Shown piece after piece: positions 47,949 to 56,664 of a stretch of DNA of 64,000 bases (positions are counted from its first letter, which is position 1; every line of letters starts with the position of its first letter). A program made the translations under genes and the position numbers. The notes below the pieces were generated by a model, which saw only the letters and a list, made by a program, of their open reading frames with translations, did no database searches and had not been told where the DNA came from. Origin of the DNA: Pandoraea commovens (lineage in GTDB: Bacteria; Pseudomonadota; Gammaproteobacteria; Burkholderiales; Burkholderiaceae); NCBI RefSeq assembly GCF_902459615.1, contig NZ_CABPSA010000007.1, positions 186,001 through 250,000 of the forward strand, read 5' to 3'.

Positions 47949-49610
47949 ATGATTTCCGTCCGTAATCTCACGCTGCGTCGCGGCGTCAACGTCGTGCTCG
48001 ACAGCGCATCCGTCACCTTCACCCCAGGCGAAAAGATTGGCCTTGTCGGCCGCAATGGCGCTGGCAAGTCGTCCTTTTTTGCCCTTCTTAACGGCACGCT
48101 GCACGAAGATAGCGGCGAATTCTCGATTCCTGCTGCATGGAAGATGGGCCAGGTCGCGCAGGATATGCCGGAGACCGAGCAGGGAGCGACCGACTTCGTG
48201 GTCGAGGGCGACACCGTGCTGATGGCCGCGCATGCGGAAGTCGCCGCAGCCGAAGCCAGCGATGACGGCATGCGCATGGCGCACGCTTACATGAACCTGC
48301 ACGACGCCGGGGCGCACGATGCCCCCGCCCGCGCGCAGGCCCTGATTCAGGGTCTCGGCTTCAGCGCTGAGCAGTTGAATCAGCCGGTCAACAGCTTCTC
48401 GGGTGGCTGGCGCATGCGACTGCAACTGGCGCGCGCGCTGATGTGCCCGTCCGACCTGCTGCTGCTTGACGAACCGACGAACCACTTGGATATCGACGCA
48501 CTGGTCTGGCTGGAAGCGTGGCTCAAGCGCTATCAGGGAACGCTGGTCGTGATCAGCCACGACCGCGAGTTTCTCGATGCGGTGACGCAGGTCACCGTGC
48601 ACGTCGACAATGCCAAGCTCGTGCGTTACGGCGGCAACTACAGCAAGTTCGAAGACATGCGCGCCGAACAGCTCGTCTTGCAGCAGGCTGCGATGGCCAA
48701 GCAAGTGGAAAAGATCGCCCACTTGCAGAAATTCATCGACCGGTTCAAGGCGCAGGCATCGAAGGCGAAGCAAGCGCAGAGCCGGGTCAAGGCGCTTGAA
48801 CGCATGGAGAAAGTGGCGCCGGTGCTTGCCGAAGCGGAATTCAACTTCGAGTTCAAGGAACCGCTCAGCGTTCCGAACCCGCTGCTGTCCATGCTGGACG
48901 CGAGTTTCGGCTACCCTGCCCCCGCCGATGCACCGCCGGACACCCCGCCCACCGTCATCGTGCGCGGCATCAGCCGTTCCGTGTTGGCCGGGCAGCGCAT
49001 CGGCATTCTCGGTGCCAACGGTCAGGGCAAGTCGACGCTGGTGAAGACGGTCGCGCATGCGCTCGCGCCGATTGATGGCGAAATCAGCGAAGGCAAGGGG
49101 CTGAACATCGGCTACTTCGCCCAGCAGGAGCTTGATGTGCTGCGTCCGCTCGACACGCCGATGGAACACATGATCCGCCTCGCGCGGGACACGCCGCCCC
49201 AGATGCGCGCGCCCGGCCAGAGCGGCACCGAGCAATCGCTGCGGACCTTCCTGGGGACGTTCAACTTTAGTGGCGACATGGTCCATCAGGCGGTGGGCAC
49301 CATGAGCGGCGGCGAAAAGGCGCGGCTCGTGTTGTGCATGATCGTGTGGCAGCGTCCTAACCTGCTGCTGCTTGACGAACCGACCAACCACCTCGATTTG
49401 GCCACGCGTGAGGCACTGGCGGTGGCGCTCAACGAGTTTGAAGGAACAGTGATGCTCGTCAGCCACGACCGCGCGCTGCTGCGTGCTGTCTGTGACGAGT
49501 TCTGGCTGGTCACCAACGGCGGCGTCGAGCCCTTCGACGGCGATCTGGACGACTACCAGCAGTTCCTGCGCGACGAAGCACGTCGACTGCGCGAGCAGGC
49601 TGCGGCCTGA
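47949..49610 (+). CDS. ABC-F family ATPase (YheS-like)
   Basis: A 553-aa duplicated ABC protein without transmembrane segments. First cassette: GRNGAGKS at 35-42, FSGGWRMR signature, LLLDEPTNHLD. Second: GANGQGKS, MSGGEKAR, LLLDEPTNHLD. A charged linker joins the halves. ABC-F proteins act on the ribosome, rescuing stalled translation or giving antibiotic resistance. YheS-like layout fits; resistance-type function is less likely. The divergent ClpK-like gene starts 271 bases away. Confidence 0.88.
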   Translation: MISVRNLTLRRGVNVVLDSASVTFTPGEKIGLVGRNGAGKSSFFALLNGTLHEDSGEFSIPAAWKMGQVAQDMPETEQGATDFVVEGDTVLMAAHAEVAAAEASDDGMRMAHAYMNLHDAGAHDAPARAQALIQGLGFSAEQLNQPVNSFSGGWRMRLQLARALMCPSDLLLLDEPTNHLDIDALVWLEAWLKRYQGTLVVISHDREFLDAVTQVTVHVDNAKLVRYGGNYSKFEDMRAEQLVLQQAAMAKQVEKIAHLQKFIDRFKAQASKAKQAQSRVKALERMEKVAPVLAEAEFNFEFKEPLSVPNPLLSMLDASFGYPAPADAPPDTPPTVIVRGISRSVLAGQRIGILGANGQGKSTLVKTVAHALAPIDGEISEGKGLNIGYFAQQELDVLRPLDTPMEHMIRLARDTPPQMRAPGQSGTEQSLRTFLGTFNFSGDMVHQAVGTMSGGEKARLVLCMIVWQRPNLLLLDEPTNHLDLATREALAVALNEFEGTVMLVSHDRALLRAVCDEFWLVTNGGVEPFDGDLDDYQQFLRDEARRLREQAAA

Positions 49611-49620
49611 GTGGCTTTCT

Positions 49621-49647
49621 GACGGTCGGCGTTACACGTCGACCGTC
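49621..49647. terminator. Hairpin between ABC-F and GNAT genes
   Basis: GACGGTCG and CGACCGTC 8-base arms, 11-base loop, between two convergent genes. No T tract on the plus strand. Confidence 0.5.
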
Positions 49648-49668
49648 GTCGGCTTGCCTCGACCGGCC

Positions 49669-50106
49669 TTAGGTCGACAGGGCCTTCTTCATGGACGGCG
49701 CGGGGTGCAGTACATAGCTCTCTCGCTCATAGAACGGGATCGCGTCCGGCCGCGCGTCGAGAAATATCGCGGACATGCCGCGAGCGCGTGCGTCGGCTTC
49801 GGCATACGCCATCAAAAATCTACCAACACCTGTTCCCCGACCCGCCGCATCGACCACAAGGTCATCAATATGAAGGTGCGCCCCGCGCGCCAGAGTGTGG
49901 ACGGGTCTCATCCCCATCACTCCGAGAATCGATCCCCTGTCGAACGCCGCTACGAGTTCGTAGCCCGAATGCGATTGCCGACGGACCCGCTCCAGGAAGT
50001 CGGGACCGTCAAGGGTCCGCAGTTGAGCGATGACCGGGTATGCCAGCATCCATTCCGGTGGCGCCAGTCTTCTGATTTCCAACGTGCTGCTTCGATGTTC
50101 GGTCAT
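49669..50106 (-). CDS. GNAT-family N-acetyltransferase
   Basis: A 145-aa GNAT protein. The acetyl-CoA motif is VVDAAGRGTGVGRFLM, and the C-terminal motif FYERESYVLHP is common in the family. The start is the ATG at 50106. The acyl acceptor is unknown. The 234-base gap to the next gene contains no clear feature. Confidence 0.8.
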   Translation of the reverse strand: MTEHRSSTLEIRRLAPPEWMLAYPVIAQLRTLDGPDFLERVRRQSHSGYELVAAFDRGSILGVMGMRPVHTLARGAHLHIDDLVVDAAGRGTGVGRFLMAYAEADARARGMSAIFLDARPDAIPFYERESYVLHPAPSMKKALST

Positions 50107-50340
50107 GTGTTAAGTCGATAGCCCTTTAAGAGCTCAGATTGTTGCACGGAGCGACTGACGTTCCATCGAGGCTTGCGCAGCAATTGCAGACCACCAGGCG
50201 ACGAGAGCTGAGCGAACAACGCGCCAGTGGTGCCCGAAGGGCCGCTTAGTGTCGGAAATGGTGGCCGACAGATGACCGCAATCGGCCATCAGCAGTCGTT
50301 CAGGCTAGGCTGTATGTTTTGATTGAGAGCAATAAAGAAA

Positions 50341-50628
50341 ATGGACAGTCCGTCAATGGAAACGCCTGTCACGTTACGCCAGGCATACCTCATCATGTTC
50401 GACTTTCTCGAACGGGAATGGGAGCGGCTTGGCCGCTCGGATGAACTCGGCGCGCTCCTCAGCAGCCTTTCTCTGTGGGCCGAACCAAATGGTAAAGGCG
50501 TTCCGATGGATGCCGCGATATTCCCTGAGTGGATTGAGTGCGCCCGACGAGTCCTTCAAAGTGAACAGACATCCGACGGCTACCCAAATGCCGACATCAG
50601 ACTATTGCCAATTACACCCAAAGATTAG
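50341..50628 (+). CDS. Hypothetical protein, 95 aa
   Basis: The ATG at 50341 is preferred; an upstream TTG at 50323 and an ATG at 50356 are possible. The protein begins MDSPSMETPVTLRQAYLIMF and is helical, with no known domain I can name. The size and charged helical makeup resemble small immunity or antitoxin proteins, but no toxin partner lies nearby. It opens the accessory 50-55 kb stretch. Confidence 0.55.
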   Translation: MDSPSMETPVTLRQAYLIMFDFLEREWERLGRSDELGALLSSLSLWAEPNGKGVPMDAAIFPEWIECARRVLQSEQTSDGYPNADIRLLPITPKD

Positions 50629-50650
50629 TTTGTGCTTGACTCGGTCAGGT

Positions 50651-50667
50651 GTCCGCTTCGGGTCGGA
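50651..50667. repeat. 17-base repeat, copy 1
   Basis: GTCCGCTTCGGGTCGGA in the gap after the 95-aa gene. Related copies lie at 53414-53430 and 55191-55207, all intergenic. The family resembles short dispersed repeats found in related genomes. Confidence 0.5.
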
Positions 50668-50878
50668 AGGAGTCATTTGGCGTACGGCGGGGCTGCCGCT
50701 CGAAATACCTTGACGGTGCCGGACTGTCAAGGTAGTGTGTACAGAGAAACATTCAAGAAGCTCGATTGCTGATCATCATTTTTCTGCGTTTTCCGCGCGG
50801 TACTCGCTATCCTCTCTCCCTCCTTGAAGTTTTTCTCGCTCCGCAACGGAGCTAATTTGATTATTTCAAGGATTCATC

Positions 50879-51082
50879 ATGGAAACTGGTACCGTTAAGT
50901 GGTTCAACGATAGCAAGGGCTTCGGCTTCATTACACCGGATGCTGGCGGCGACGACCTGTTCGCCCACTTCTCCGAAGTGCGGGGCGAAGGCTTCAAGTC
51001 GCTCGCAGAGAATCAAAAGGTTAGCTACGAGACCAAGCGCGGCCCTAAGGGCCTGCAGGCATCGAATATCACCCCGCAGTAA
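50879..51082 (+). CDS. Cold-shock protein, CspA family
   Basis: A 67-aa OB-fold RNA chaperone. RNP1 is KGFGFI and RNP2 is DLFAHF. It begins [20 protein letters not shown]. An upstream leader of roughly 120 bases may carry cold-responsive structure. The terminator is at 51091-51114. Confidence 0.92.
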   Translation: METGTVKWFNDSKGFGFITPDAGGDDLFAHFSEVRGEGFKSLAENQKVSYETKRGPKGLQASNITPQ

Positions 51083-51090
51083 CGTAGTTC

Positions 51091-51114
51091 AAGGGCCGGC
51101 TCACCGGCCCTTTG
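51091..51114 (+). terminator. Terminator of the first csp gene
   Basis: AAGGGCCGG and CCGGCCCTT arms around CTCA, followed by TGCTTG; a good stem with a short T tract. Confidence 0.75.
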
Positions 51115-51276
51115 CTTGTATAGCATCCGCGCGGAGCCATTGCGCTCCCGACTTGATCGCACCATTTCGAGGTGTGCATCATTTGTCTTTCCGACACGAT
51201 CTGTCTCGCTCCCATTTTCGAAGTTTTTCGACTTGTCTGGCCCGAATGCCATGCAAGCGTCACTCGCATTCCATCT

Positions 51277-51507
51277 ATGAAAAATAATAACCATAACCAC
51301 CATTACAACGGGTATCTGGTTTCCCCCTCCGCGTACCAGCTTCCGGACGGCTGGTTTGCGGCCAACCTCCTGCTCGAGCGGGGCGATGCCGCCCACGCGG
51401 CGCCCGCCGCCTACACATTCCATGCGCTGGACTATTTCGACACCGAACTGCAAGCCCTGGGGCACGCCAGTGCATGGGCACGCGACTGGATCGACAATCG
51501 CGGTTAA
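51277..51507 (+). CDS. Small hypothetical protein with His/Asn-rich N terminus (76 aa)
   Basis: The ATG at 51277 starts MKNNNHNHHYNGYLVSPSAY; the longer frame from 51172 lacks support. It is Ala-rich with DWIDNRG at the end. No recognised domain. It follows the first cold-shock gene and is on the same strand. Confidence 0.5.
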   Translation: MKNNNHNHHYNGYLVSPSAYQLPDGWFAANLLLERGDAAHAAPAAYTFHALDYFDTELQALGHASAWARDWIDNRG

Positions 51508-51970
51508 TCGTCGTAGCATCCGGCCACATCGCAAGATGCGCGATCGTCGTCCGTCTGCGCTTCGTCATCAGAATTGCGGTGACCCGTCGACATAAAATCG
51601 CGTCAATCCCGCGCCCCATTGAGTGAATTCTGCACCCATGTCGTCTCCACGCAATTGACACACCTACCCGAAAACGGATGCCGCGCTAAGTAAAGAGATG
51701 TGTGCTGGTCAAGATACGGTGAAACTTGGGAATCTAGCGCAATGCCAAGGCAGAACAGGCTGGGAAACGCTTACACAATATGCATTGAGTCCTCGATGCA
51801 ATGGGCGTATAAGCAATATATCGAACATCAAGTCTGACGTTAATCGATCAAGCGTCGATCTCATCGTTCATTGCGAGACACTTCCGATCTCTGAATTTCT
51901 TGGTTGTCCGCCACTTGCGCCCAGTTTCGCGTTCCGCGATGACTATTCGCAGGGAAAACCTGGGGTTCAC

Positions 51971-52183
51971 ATGAGCACCGGAATTGTAAAGTGGTTCAAC
52001 GGCAGCAAGGGCTTTGGTTTTATCACGCCGGATGATGGCGGGGACGACTTGTTCGCCCACTTCTCAGAAATTCAACCTCAAGGGCGCACGGAGTTTCGCA
52101 CCCTGCAAGAGAACCAACACATTTCCTTCGACCTCACGCGCGGCCCGAAAGGTTTGCAGGCATCCAACATCAAGCCCGCGTAG
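51971..52183 (+). CDS. Cold-shock protein, CspA family, second copy
   Basis: A 70-aa cold-shock protein with RNP1 KGFGFI and RNP2 DLFAHF, starting at the ATG at 51971. A four-residue insertion (QPQGRT) separates it from the first copy. The 463-base stretch 51508-51970 before it shows no gene and may hold a long leader. Confidence 0.88.
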   Translation: MSTGIVKWFNGSKGFGFITPDDGGDDLFAHFSEIQPQGRTEFRTLQENQHISFDLTRGPKGLQASNIKPA

Positions 52184-52259
52184 CGTCTTCCCTGAATCAC
52201 TCGTTAGCATCGCCGTGCCAATACTGCGATGCGGCATTGCTCGCCATGTCGGAGGAAAT

Positions 52260-52541
52260 ATGTCACACACGTCGCCCTCATACAGAGGATTCAGCTTGGA
52301 AACTCTGGTGTTCTTAGACCCGGATACAACCCAAGCGAGCCGTAAACACGAAAGATTGCTGGCTGTATCCGTTCGCATCACCCCGAGTGCGGCCGTCGGT
52401 TCAGTTCCGTCGCCAGAATCGCGAGTGTTTCGACTTGAGACAGTCCTGTTCGATTCAATCGGCAATGCACGGCGCGCTGGGGATGAGTTCGGCCGCACAC
52501 TGATAGACGGCTTTATTAACAAGGCTTCGTTGGAGGCATAA
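52260..52541 (+). CDS. Hypothetical protein, 93 aa
   Basis: The ATG at 52260 follows GGAGGAAAT, a strong ribosome binding site. It begins MSHTSPSYRGFSLETLVFL. No recognised domain. It starts 77 bases after the second csp stop, so the two may be cotranscribed. Confidence 0.55.
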   Translation: MSHTSPSYRGFSLETLVFLDPDTTQASRKHERLLAVSVRITPSAAVGSVPSPESRVFRLETVLFDSIGNARRAGDEFGRTLIDGFINKASLEA

Positions 52542-52545
52542 CCCC

Positions 52546-52737
52546 ATGGGCGCTTCTCCTAACTGGTTCTTGTATTCCGGCTACGTGCCAGTTGACGCGG
52601 CACGCCTGCTTTCTTTCGGATCGATCGCACGCGCGATTTGTCTGAGCAATCGGACGGAAGCGTCTGCGCATGCGCAGCACGGCCCCGTCGTTAAGTGGCT
52701 ACGTTGGCGGGCCGCTGAACGCAAATTGCCCAACTGA
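52546..52737 (+). CDS. Hypothetical protein, 63 aa
   Basis: The ATG at 52546 lies 4 bases after the 93-aa gene, with GGAGG at 52530. The protein begins MGASPNWFLYSGYVPVDAA and is cationic in its second half (WLRWRAAERK). Coupled to the previous gene; function unknown. Confidence 0.5.
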   Translation: MGASPNWFLYSGYVPVDAARLLSFGSIARAICLSNRTEASAHAQHGPVVKWLRWRAAERKLPN

Positions 52738-52791
52738 GCGGCTTTATCGAAGCGCGGCGCACAGGGTCATAAAACTTTTACAGGAGCGAAC

Positions 52792-52989
52792 ATGCTCGCC
52801 CTTTCAGCACAAGCCATAACTGCGGCGCTTCAACGCATTGCGGAAAAAAACCCGAAGCAACCTTCAGACGCGGTTATCAATGCGTTGCTCGCACGCGAGT
52901 TGATACATCGGGTGGGCAAGCACTTTGAGCCGACCCAATTCGGTCGCTCATATTTCCGCCAGGCCTATACCATCCGTCCAGGATGGTAG
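52792..52989 (+). CDS. Hypothetical protein, 65 aa
   Basis: The ATG at 52792 follows AGGAG. It begins MLALSAQAITAALQRIAEK and has a helical, winged-helix-like feel (VINALLARELIHRVGKH). It may be DNA-binding; unconfirmed. It ends the small-gene run; the next 496 bases hold no supported gene. Confidence 0.5.
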   Translation: MLALSAQAITAALQRIAEKNPKQPSDAVINALLARELIHRVGKHFEPTQFGRSYFRQAYTIRPGW

Positions 52990-53413
52990 ACCTCGTCGGA
53001 CACCGTTCGTAGCTGTACGAACTGGTCTCGCAAAAATCCATCTGAACTAGTGGCGAAAGTCGTCGAGGTGGGCGGAAAATGATGCCGTCGAACCTCTAGC
53101 TCACGTTAATCGCGTATCGTCAATGCGTCATAAGTGCGCTCGCAGGCAAGTTCTTCGATGTGCGCTGCATCAGCGTATCGAGCAAGTTCTTCCGCAGCCT
53201 GGTCAGGCTGACTGAGCAACCGGAGGATGCCTTACCAAGGGCGCTTTCAGGCTTCACGTAGCCACGGCTTTCACAAGCGCCGTATTATCTTCGCGAGATT
53301 GCGTGTCGTTTTGGACAAAGCCAGCACTTCGGCCCAATACGTTTTCGAACTCCGACATCGTTGGAATGTTGCAAACAGTATCTTCGGTGGATATCTAGCC
53401 AGAACCACTTAAC

Positions 53414-53430
53414 GTTCGCTTCGGGTCGGA
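53414..53430. repeat. 17-base repeat, copy 2
   Basis: GTTCGCTTCGGGTCGGA, one mismatch from copy 1, 56 bases before the recombinase gene. Confidence 0.5.
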
Positions 53431-53485
53431 TAGCGACCTTCCGTAGGCGCACGCTCAATCTCCCTTTGCCAGAAAGGAGATTGTC

Positions 53486-54112
53486 ATGAAATCCGAGAAT
53501 GTCGTGGTTAGCCATCGTGAGCCATGGAGTAAGGGCAAACTCACCGGGCAGAAGCCGCCGCTAAAGCTCAGAGAGATTTGGGCGATCCGAACGAGGCTTC
53601 AGATGACGTCGAATGTCCGTGAGCTTGCGATGTTCAATCTCGCAATCGATAGCAAGCTTCGAACGTGCGATCTCACACGATTGCAGGTGCGGGACGTCCG
53701 ACACGGAAGCCACGTGGCAGCGAGGGCCACCGTCATGCAGCAGAAGACACAGCGACCGGTCCAATTCGAGATCACGGAACAGACCCGTGAGAGCCTCGAA
53801 GCATGCATCGACGCGCGAAGACTGAAGGCGGCGGATTTTCTGTTTCCGAGTCGGCTGCATACGTCGCCGCATCTATCGACCCGGCAATACGCCCGGATGG
53901 TACATCGCTGGGTCGCGTCGATTGGTCTCGACGATACCGCATACGGCACCCACACTATGCGGCGCACAAAAGCCTCGCTGATCTACCGGCGAACGAAAAA
54001 TCTTCGAGCGGTGCAGTTGCTGCTCGGACATACGAAGCTCGAAAGCACGGTCCGCTATCTTGGCATCGAGGTTGACGATGCCCTTGAGATGGCGGAGCAG
54101 ACAGAGGTCTAA
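53486..54112 (+). CDS. Short tyrosine recombinase / integrase
   Basis: A 208-aa recombinase with a full catalytic set: R59, K87, H156, R159, H182 and Y191. The start is the ATG at 53486 behind AAAGGAG. It consists of the catalytic domain with almost no N-terminal core-binding domain, resembling FimB/FimE-type invertases and small integron-like enzymes. It might invert or integrate a local element; no matching att or invertible repeat was found by eye. Confidence 0.84.
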   Translation: MKSENVVVSHREPWSKGKLTGQKPPLKLREIWAIRTRLQMTSNVRELAMFNLAIDSKLRTCDLTRLQVRDVRHGSHVAARATVMQQKTQRPVQFEITEQTRESLEACIDARRLKAADFLFPSRLHTSPHLSTRQYARMVHRWVASIGLDDTAYGTHTMRRTKASLIYRRTKNLRAVQLLLGHTKLESTVRYLGIEVDDALEMAEQTEV

Positions 54113-54255
54113 TGACGCGGTGGCTGGCGAGCGGTCGCTTGCTGGCCATCAGTGGACGTTCGCGAACCCAACGGCCACTTGGTAAAAAGCTGATCGGGGG
54201 CAGTCGCACCTGTTGTGGGATATGCTCCTGCCCGTTGTTACCAGTCGAGTCTTCA

Positions 54256-55146
54256 ATGTTGATTTCAACGCTCCTCAACGGTCAATCAGTAGGGCCGTCC
54301 CAGCAATCCGAACCCATTGTGCCTTGGTGGAGCTTCACTAAAGCGGTGTTAGCCGCGACCGCGCTGACGTTGGTACGCGACGGTCGACTCGTTCTGGATG
54401 CTCCGCTCGCTGAAAAGGCGTTCACGTTGCGTCAGCTCTTGCGCCATGAGGCTGGCCTCGCTGACTATGGCGAGCTTCCCGAATATCACGCTGCTGTCGC
54501 CAATCAGGAACAGGCATGGCACGCGGACGAAATGATGCGGCGTCTGGATGGTTCCCGGCTTCGCTACACCCCTGGCGCCGCTTGGCGTTACTCGAATGTT
54601 GGTTTCATGTTTGTCGCCAGGCTAATTGAGCGGGCAGCAGATATGCCACTTGAAGCCGCCATCAAGCAGCAAGTCTTGACGCCGCTTGGCATCTCGACGG
54701 TTCGCTTCGCAACGGAACGTTCAGAACTCTGTGGCGAGTATCTCGGCAATGCGTTGAATTACGACCCCGGCTGGGTTTATCACGGCCTCCTTATCGGCCC
54801 AGTTTTGCAGGCTGCTCTTCTGTTGGATCGCTTGTTGGCCGGAAAACTTCTGCCATCCAACCTGCTTGATGAAATGCTGGCGACGAAGGTATTGGGTGGC
54901 CCGATGATCGGCCGACCGTGGGTGACGCCAGGATATGCGCTGGGTCTTATGCGGGGCACAGTCGAAGACGGTTCAACGCTGGCGGGGCATACCGGATGTG
55001 GCCCAGGCAGCGTTGTGGCTGTCTATCGATGTACGGTTGACGGGGCGGCAGCGTGCAGCGCTGTTTTTTCAACGGGCGCGGATGAGGGCGGTGTCGAGGC
55101 GGTGGCCGTAAAAGCAATACGCGAGGCACTCGGAACAACGCTCTGA
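54256..55146 (+). CDS. Serine hydrolase of the beta-lactamase (class C) family
   Basis: A 296-aa protein with catalytic S26-F-T-K29 (SFTK), the tyrosine motif YSN at 112-114 and a GHTG motif (GHTGCGPGS) replacing KTG. The start is the ATG at 54256; the frame is open from 54112 where a TAATG overlap with the recombinase stop exists, but the first 48 residues look unlike the family. No signal peptide is seen. It may be an esterase or D-amino peptidase rather than a resistance enzyme. Confidence 0.8.
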   Translation: MLISTLLNGQSVGPSQQSEPIVPWWSFTKAVLAATALTLVRDGRLVLDAPLAEKAFTLRQLLRHEAGLADYGELPEYHAAVANQEQAWHADEMMRRLDGSRLRYTPGAAWRYSNVGFMFVARLIERAADMPLEAAIKQQVLTPLGISTVRFATERSELCGEYLGNALNYDPGWVYHGLLIGPVLQAALLLDRLLAGKLLPSNLLDEMLATKVLGGPMIGRPWVTPGYALGLMRGTVEDGSTLAGHTGCGPGSVVAVYRCTVDGAAACSAVFSTGADEGGVEAVAVKAIREALGTTL

Positions 55147-55190
55147 AGTTCGCAGCGCTCGACCAGCATCACGCGTCCGCACGCTTCAAT

Positions 55191-55207
55191 GTCCGCTTCG
55201 TGTCGAA
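55191..55207. repeat. 17-base repeat, copy 3
   Basis: GTCCGCTTCGTGTCGAA, two mismatches from copy 1, downstream of the serine hydrolase gene. Confidence 0.45.
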
Positions 55208-55267
55208 ATCAGCCGTTCCCCTTAGCGCAATCCCCAACTTCATCCACACTCTCGGATTATTCTTTTT

Positions 55268-55834
55268 CTAATGAATGGTCTCCCCACGCCCCAACATCCC
55301 CACAAACTCCTCAATCTTCCGCGCCCGCGTCTCAGCCTTTTTAACGTTCTGAATCCGAAACAAGATGGCGTAGCGGTTCCGGCTGCTCAGTGTCGCAAAG
55401 AACTCGCGGGCTTTGGGGTTCGCATCTAACGCGGTTTGCAGGTCGTCGGGGACTACCGAGTTCTTAGGCGAGTCATAAGCTGCTTGCCATCGCCCATCCG
55501 CTTTGGCCTTTTCGATTTCTCGCATCCCCGACGGGCGCATTCTGCCTGAGGCGATCAAAGCTTCCGCTCGTTCTGTATTCAGCTTGGCCCAGATGCTCTT
55601 GGCTGTACGGGGCGTGAAGCGCTGCAACCAGTGTTCGTCGCTTTCCTTCTTCTTGTGCCCGTCGATCCAGCCGTGACAAAGCGCGCTTTCCACCGCCTGT
55701 GCGTAGCTCAGCGTCGGCTGTGCCGCCCCTTTCTTTGCCAGACGCAGCCATACCCCGGCGGATGTTCCACCGTTTTGCGTCAACCAGTTTTCCCATTCAT
55801 TCTGGTCAGGAAGTGTCAGACAAGGCTCTGTCAT
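55268..55834 (-). CDS. YdeI/OmdA-family protein
   Basis: A 188-aa protein of the YdeI/OmpD-associated family. Marks are ALCHGWIDGHKKK, RFTPRTAKSIWAKLN and GRMRPSGMREIEKAKADGRW. Related proteins protect against antimicrobial peptides or bacteriocins. The start is the ATG at 55834. A decayed copy of its central part lies at 59071-59249. Confidence 0.82.
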   Translation of the reverse strand: MTEPCLTLPDQNEWENWLTQNGGTSAGVWLRLAKKGAAQPTLSYAQAVESALCHGWIDGHKKKESDEHWLQRFTPRTAKSIWAKLNTERAEALIASGRMRPSGMREIEKAKADGRWQAAYDSPKNSVVPDDLQTALDANPKAREFFATLSSRNRYAILFRIQNVKKAETRARKIEEFVGMLGRGETIH

Positions 55835-55933
55835 AGCGCGATTTAGATTGTGATATCCGGGTAGCGGCGCTTTTGCGCCGCTACGATGTCGACATATCGT
55901 AGCGCGTGCGAAACGCCCCTGCGAATATTCAAC

Positions 55934-56359
55934 TTAAATCCACTGATCGTTCGCCACCGTCCGATCCCCTGCCTCGCCGTCGCCCGTATTCACTACGCCT
56001 CGCGGCTCGATCAGCAGCAACTTGGCTTCGCTCTCTGCGAACGGCTTGTGTTCGACGCCCTTCGGCACCACGGCCATTTCACCAGCGCGCAGCACGATGG
56101 CACCGTCGCCGGTCGTCGCATCGCGGAAATCGATCCGCAGCTCGCCTTCCAGGACGATGAACGTTTCGTCGGTATCGGCGTGCTGATGCCATTGGAACTC
56201 GCCGATGACCTTGACGACCTTGAACTGGTAGTCGTTCATCTCGGCGACGACGCGGGGTTGCCAGTGACCGTCGATCAGCGCGATCTTGCGGATCGGATCG
56301 ATGGCCTTGCACTGGCCGCGATCCGACGGGGCGTTGGGATGAGTAGGGAATTGCGACAT
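55934..56359 (-). CDS. Cupin-domain protein
   Basis: A 141-aa single-domain cupin with metal-site motif WHQHADTDETFIVLEGELRI and closing PKGVEHKPFA. The start is the ATG at 56359. The substrate is unknown. It is preceded on its strand by the AraC remnant at 56442-56535. Confidence 0.78.
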   Translation of the reverse strand: MSQFPTHPNAPSDRGQCKAIDPIRKIALIDGHWQPRVVAEMNDYQFKVVKVIGEFQWHQHADTDETFIVLEGELRIDFRDATTGDGAIVLRAGEMAVVPKGVEHKPFAESEAKLLLIEPRGVVNTGDGEAGDRTVANDQWI

Positions 56360-56441
56360 CGTTCTCTCCGTTCTTGGGGGTAATGCGTCGAGGATACGCA
56401 TGCCCCTTCACGGCCGTATTGAACGATTGTGCGTGGCGGTT

Positions 56442-56535
56442 CTAGCCGGGCAGAATGCCGCTCGCGACCTGAAGCCAGCGGCCGGGCATCAGCCCGAAGG
56501 TCTTCGAGAACGCCTTCCTTTGATAAAAGCCGGCT
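56442..56535 (-). pseudogene. 3' fragment of an AraC gene
   Basis: The minus strand encodes FSKTFGLMPGRWLQVASGIL and the same stop context as the intact AraC gene ending at 59260. It lacks the N-terminal part and helix-turn-helix core. The remainder of the gap 56402-56664 holds nothing else recognised. Confidence 0.72.
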
Positions 56536-56664
56536 ACTGCCATGTCTCGTTCCAATCGAATGCTCGGCGACGCCGTTCCGTATTGATGTCGTGAAATTTC
56601 GCGGATGTAGTATTGAATTCCAATTCCATCAACGCGACTCAGATGTAGAACATCGCGCCGGAGC

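Noticed and set aside
53227-53412. 61-codon frame before the recombinase
   Set aside because: No ribosome binding site and no protein-like composition; the 496-base gap 52990-53485 was left without a gene.
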